This document shows positions 5,720 through 8,204 of a stretch of 8,204 nucleotides of DNA, in pieces. The stretch is taken from contig JACRDW010000075.1 of assembly GCA_016212785.1 (NCBI GenBank), forward strand, positions 1-8,204. The letters run 5' to 3'. The translations under genes and the position numbers were made by a program. Positions within the stretch are counted from its first letter, which is position 1. Every line of letters begins with the position of its first letter. The DNA is from Methanobacteriota archaeon (GTDB taxonomy: Archaea > Hydrothermarchaeota > Hydrothermarchaeia > Hydrothermarchaeales > JACRDW01). The notes under the pieces are model-generated. The model had not been told where the DNA came from. It did no database searches and was given only the letters and a program-made list of their open reading frames with translations.

Positions 5720-6622
5720 ATGAAATGGATAGCCTTACTGACTGCGCTTATATTTCTCTGCAGCAGTGCATATGCCGCAGAATTTAAATCATACAAGATT
5801 GTTGCAGAGGTTGAGGGAGACACTGTCAATAAAGATTTTGTTATAACCTTATTCAACGATGCCGAAATTGAGCTGAAGGCTGCGACTATATCTGCGCCTC
5901 TCGACTCGGAAATAATTTTTGTCAGAGACTCCTACGGCGACTTACCATATAAGATTTTTAGAGAGCGAAATATAAAGATAATTTTTAACTTCACTACGCC
6001 GCTAAAACCGAAAGAGGAGCGCCTGCTGCTGGTAAAGCTGAGCACAAAAAGCTTGGTTACAAAAAAAGAGGACTACTTCGAATACCTGCTCGTTTTTACC
6101 CCGAAGCAGGATATCGCTGATTTCGAGCACGTTCTGAAACTTCCGAAGGACGCAAAGCTCTACTCGCCGGGAGGCGGATTCCAGATGGTCATACCCGAAG
6201 CAGAGCTGAGCAAGCAGTATCCAACCCCTACTTTAGTCTGGAAAGCGCAGCTCAAGCAAAACAACCCGGAAGTTTTCCTCGTTAGATATAAAACAGAAGA
6301 GGGAGACGCCCTTCGGAAAATAGGTTTTTCGCTGGCTTTAATTTTAGTTGCAGGAGTGCTGCTTTTTAGTTTGGGCAAGGCAAAGGAAAAATATCAGAAG
6401 CGCAGAACGTTGGAATCCCTCAAAATTTTGAACGAAAGGGAAAGGCGAGTCTTAGAAGAAATCATAAGCAGTGAGGGAATCAAACAGTACGAGCTGCTTG
6501 CCAAGCTAGAATACACGAAGTCCAGCCTGAGCAAAATTCTGGCAAGGCTCGAGGCGAGGGGACTGATCAGGAAAAAGAAAATCGGCAAGGTAAACAGGTG
6601 GTACGCCGGAGAAAGGCTGTGA
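5720..6622 (+). CDS. Membrane-anchored winged-helix regulator with secreted sensor domain
   Basis: A 300-residue protein of a type common in archaea but rarely characterised. It has a signal peptide (1-20, ending SSAYAA), then a beta-rich extracellular domain from about 21 to 200 with no motif I can name. One transmembrane helix follows at about 201-218, then a basic linker (220-229) and a C-terminal winged helix-turn-helix of MarR-like form at about 236-299. The probable recognition helix is TKSSLSKILARLEARGLI (266-283), followed by a basic wing, RKKKIGKVNRWY. The topology puts the sensor outside and the DNA-binding domain in the cytoplasm. It lies upstream of, and in the same direction as, two genes for secreted proteins, so it may control them or itself. 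That is inference from position. A leaderless start at 5720 is supported by the TATA-like box. Confidence 0.8.
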   Translation: MKWIALLTALIFLCSSAYAAEFKSYKIVAEVEGDTVNKDFVITLFNDAEIELKAATISAPLDSEIIFVRDSYGDLPYKIFRERNIKIIFNFTTPLKPKEERLLLVKLSTKSLVTKKEDYFEYLLVFTPKQDIADFEHVLKLPKDAKLYSPGGGFQMVIPEAELSKQYPTPTLVWKAQLKQNNPEVFLVRYKTEEGDALRKIGFSLALILVAGVLLFSLGKAKEKYQKRRTLESLKILNERERRVLEEIISSEGIKQYELLAKLEYTKSSLSKILARLEARGLIRKKKIGKVNRWYAGERL

Positions 6623-6727
6623 TAATTTACAGGGTTTCCTGCTAAAGTTGAAACAGTTTCTACAACAACTAGATGCACAGTTTCTTGTTACTTTCACACT
6701 AGACGCCGCAAGCGTCTACGGTGAAAA
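6623..6727 (+). other. Hairpin-rich intergenic region
   Basis: A 105-nt stretch without a gene that holds several consecutive short inverted repeats: CAGG/CCTG with a 4-nt loop (6630-6641), GTTGAAAC against GTTTC-ta-CAAC (6647-6666), AACT/AGTT (6667-6682), and a strong long hairpin at 6692-6726. The nonamer ACAGTTTCT occurs twice, at 6653-6661 and 6677-6685. I see no convincing TATA box and no T-run terminator. The layout resembles the minus-strand hairpin array, but the sequences differ. Confidence 0.55.
6692..6726 (+). promoter_or_regulatory. Strong hairpin covering the ribosome site of the small ORF
   Basis: TTTCAC (6692-6697) pairs with GTGAAA (6721-6726), and inside it TAGACGC (6700-6706) pairs with GCGTCTA (6712-6718) around the loop CGCAA. 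Two 2-nt mismatched steps separate the stems. The 3' arm contains GGTGA (6720-6724), the only ribosome-site-like sequence for the ATG at 6728, so the fold could hide it. No T-run follows, which argues against a terminator. Confidence 0.55.
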
Positions 6728-6874
6728 ATGATTAAAGCAAAATACAGCGACCCCGAACTGTTCAAAAAAGCAGCCGTAGCATGCTATGAGCTGGCGCATT
6801 TGGGCGTCCTTATAGACCTGGACTTTACGGCGCAGGAAATTGTTCTGCGAGGCGGCTGCAAAAAAGGAGGTTAA
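6728..6874 (+). CDS. Small protein of 48 residues, unknown function
   Basis: I do not recognise this protein. It reads from the ATG at 6728 to the TAA at 6872-6874 and begins MIKAKYSDPELFKKAAVACY. The middle looks helical (about 9-27), followed by a short hydrophobic strand-like segment, and it ends RGGCKKGG. It has two cysteines (19 and 44), no signal peptide and no clear membrane helix. Its last codons form the GGAGGT ribosome site of the next gene, 3 nt ahead of that start, so the two are probably co-translated. Codon choice looks similar to the neighbours. A GGTGA site lies only 3 nt before the ATG, inside a hairpin arm. It could be a genuine small protein or a leader ORF that controls the next gene. 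Confidence 0.5.
   Translation: MIKAKYSDPELFKKAAVACYELAHLGVLIDLDFTAQEIVLRGGCKKGG
6866..6871 (+). promoter_or_regulatory. Strong ribosome binding site (GGAGGT)
   Basis: GGAGGT six nucleotides before the ATG at 6878, overlapping the last codons of the small ORF. It fixes the start of the secreted protein gene. Confidence 0.85.
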
Positions 6875-6877
6875 AAA

Positions 6878-7627
6878 ATGAAAAAATATGTTTTTCTGCT
6901 GGTTGCGCTGCTGCTCGTCGGTAGCGTATTTGCAGCAGAAGGGAATGTAAAATACGACAGAGATGTTTTAAGCTTCGGCGAAACAGCGAGCGTGGAGCTT
7001 TCTGCGAACGTGGACAAGCCAAGCGAGTGGGAGTACCGTGCAGTCATCAGAGGGCCCTGCGGCAATATAGTAGCGTGGGCTGAAGAGGGAATGAAAAACA
7101 CTTCATATTGGGCGCGGCATGAGAACGGCCGGAAGATAGTATTAGAATATAAAATGCCCTCCAGCTTCGAAAACTGCAAAATCGCAAAATGGCACACCGT
7201 CGAGTACCAGCCCTACAGAGCAGTTCTCCACGTGAGGAACAAGTACACGAGAGAGGGATACTCTGTATGGAAGAAGCTGGTGCTCGTGGACAAATCAAAA
7301 GCACTCGAATTTCTGAATACTCGGACGTTGAAACTGGAGAATCTGAGCGAGCACTCTGACCTGAGAGCAGCAAAATTTCAAGAAATCACCAGCTCCGTCG
7401 AGAACCCTGAATTAAAAGCCCAGTGGCAGGAGCTTGCACAGCGCACGGATGCGCTGAACAGTGGCAGGAACTCTCTGATAGCGCAGGCGATTGAAGCAGC
7501 AAGCGATGCGATAAGCGACTTCTCAATAAGGGCTGTGAAGACCTTTGACGAGAAGCTCAGAGAACTGCATAAAGAGCTAAAATATATAAGAGATATGACC
7601 AACAAATTAAAGGAGGTTAAAGCATGA
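6878..7627 (+). CDS. Secreted protein with beta-rich N-domain and helical C-domain, unknown function
   Basis: A 249-residue protein I cannot assign to a family. Residues 1-19 are a clear signal peptide (MKKYVFLLVALLLVGSVFA). Residues about 22-137 look like a beta-sandwich with alternating hydrophobic strands and many aromatics. They include two cysteines, C61 and C100, that could form a disulfide outside the cell. From about 138 to 249 the protein is charged and helical with coiled-coil character, including ENPELKAQWQELAQRTDALN and the C-terminal EKLRELHKELKYIRDM stretch. No membrane anchor follows the signal peptide. The start is fixed by GGAGGT. The stop TGA overlaps the next gene's ATG (ATGA), so the two are translationally coupled. 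Both being exported and helical suggests a shared extracellular structure, which is inference. Confidence 0.8.
   Translation: MKKYVFLLVALLLVGSVFAAEGNVKYDRDVLSFGETASVELSANVDKPSEWEYRAVIRGPCGNIVAWAEEGMKNTSYWARHENGRKIVLEYKMPSSFENCKIAKWHTVEYQPYRAVLHVRNKYTREGYSVWKKLVLVDKSKALEFLNTRTLKLENLSEHSDLRAAKFQEITSSVENPELKAQWQELAQRTDALNSGRNSLIAQAIEAASDAISDFSIRAVKTFDEKLRELHKELKYIRDMTNKLKEVKA
7612..7617 (+). promoter_or_regulatory. Strong ribosome binding site (GGAGGT)
   Basis: A second GGAGGT, six nucleotides before the ATG at 7624 and inside the last codons of the preceding gene. The same arrangement as at 6866 marks these as one operon. Confidence 0.85.
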
Positions 7628-8204
7628 AGGCAGCAACCGCAATACTGGCGGCATTGCTTGTAGTTGTCTCGACCTTTGCTTCGGTCGCAGCGCAGGCGAA
7701 TGTTACCAAAGTTGAGATAGAAGTCGAGTTCCAGGACAACATTGCAAAGGTAGAGGTAAAAGCAGACGGCGTAAAAACGGAGTTCACCATTAACACGACA
7801 AACAGAGAACTGATTATCGAAGAAATCGTTGCCAGAACAGGATATACAATAGAACAGGTAAAAAATGCGATAGAATTCGAGGCAGAATTCAAGAAAAAAG
7901 TGAAGGATGCACAGTTTCCGGTCAAGAAGAGGACGGCAATTTTCCAGCTAAAGAGGCACCTCCTCGGAATGGACGAGGTAATAAAGTTTGCGAAAGAACA
8001 TAATGTAAGTACAGCAAAGCTTGAAGAGCTCCGCAATAACTTCGCTTCAGTGATAGAAAAGATGGAGCAGGCCGTGGCGAGCGAGGAAAAAGACCCGCTC
8101 GGCAGATACGTTTCTGAAGCAGTAAAAATAGCAAAGGACTTCAGGGAAGAGGGCAGGAAGCTGCTTGGAAATAAGGCGGATGAGGCGAGGGAGAGAGTAA
8201 AGAA
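7624..8204 (+). CDS. Secreted protein of unknown function, 3' end cut by the window
   Basis: Open from the ATG at 7624 to the window edge (193 complete codons, no stop), so the C-terminus is missing. Residues 1-25 form a signal peptide, with hydrophobic core AAILAA-like and likely cleavage after VAA or VAAQA. Residues about 27-85 look like beta strands followed by a small helix: VTKVEIEVEFQDN, IAKVEVKADGVKTEF, then RELIIEEIVARTGYTIEQV. The rest is strongly charged and helical, with Lys, Glu and Arg dominating and no cysteine. It overlaps the previous gene by 4 nt (ATGA) and has its own GGAGGT site. I do not recognise the family. The open end could hold a membrane anchor or a cell-wall-binding domain. 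Confidence 0.75.
   Translation, partial: MKAATAILAALLVVVSTFASVAAQANVTKVEIEVEFQDNIAKVEVKADGVKTEFTINTTNRELIIEEIVARTGYTIEQVKNAIEFEAEFKKKVKDAQFPVKKRTAIFQLKRHLLGMDEVIKFAKEHNVSTAKLEELRNNFASVIEKMEQAVASEEKDPLGRYVSEAVKIAKDFREEGRKLLGNKADEARERVK

Noticed and set aside
7617..8036. Minus-strand open frame across the last gene
   Set aside because: It is antisense to a plus-strand gene that has a signal peptide, a strong ribosome site and ATGA coupling. Its own translation is low-complexity Ser/Ala-rich, as expected from reading coding DNA backwards.

Overview
The window looks archaeal. It carries a pyruvoyl-dependent arginine decarboxylase of the PdaD type, a two-subunit class I fumarase, an archaeal-type LeuC/homoaconitase large subunit, and a membrane-anchored winged-helix protein of a kind common in archaea. 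AT-rich boxes resembling archaeal TATA/BRE elements lie about 25-28 nt upstream of several start codons, and AGA, AGG and ATA codons are frequent. I cannot fix the lineage: an uncultured euryarchaeal-type organism is a guess, not a result.

Minus strand, read right to left from 5041 to 13: chorismate mutase (AroQ type), prephenate dehydratase, fumarase alpha, fumarase beta, a homocitrate-synthase-like enzyme (NifV/AksA/Re-citrate-synthase group) and a LeuC-family iron-sulfur dehydratase. The first two make phenylpyruvate from chorismate. The last four form a 2-oxoacid/TCA-type group whose exact substrate chain is open: homocitrate, 2-isopropylmalate-like or citrate.

Plus strand, from 5136: pdaD (agmatine for polyamines), then a predicted membrane-anchored winged-helix regulator with a secreted sensor domain, a hairpin-rich intergenic stretch, a 48-residue small ORF, and two secreted proteins of unknown function. 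The last is cut by the window edge. The small ORF and the two secreted genes are tightly packed with strong GGAGGT ribosome sites.

The most unusual signal is a 42-nt palindromic element present twice, both copies reading with the minus-strand genes. Copy A (1230-1271) lies in frame inside the LeuC-family gene and adds about 15 residues near its N-terminus. Copy B (3898-3939) sits in the gap between prephenate dehydratase and fumarase alpha, inside an 89-nt run of six consecutive mini-hairpins. The copies match at 33 of 42 positions, and every difference is in a loop or keeps a stem pair. In the phase of the downstream gene both encode the same peptide pattern, L-P-x-G-R-R-x-T-x-Q-L-P-x-G. This looks like an archaeal counterpart of protein-inserting palindromic repeats.

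Initiation appears to use two modes: genes at the head of transcription units look leaderless or nearly so, while internal genes use Shine-Dalgarno sites. There is no gene-free stretch over 300 bases. I saw no tRNA, rRNA, CRISPR array or transposase.
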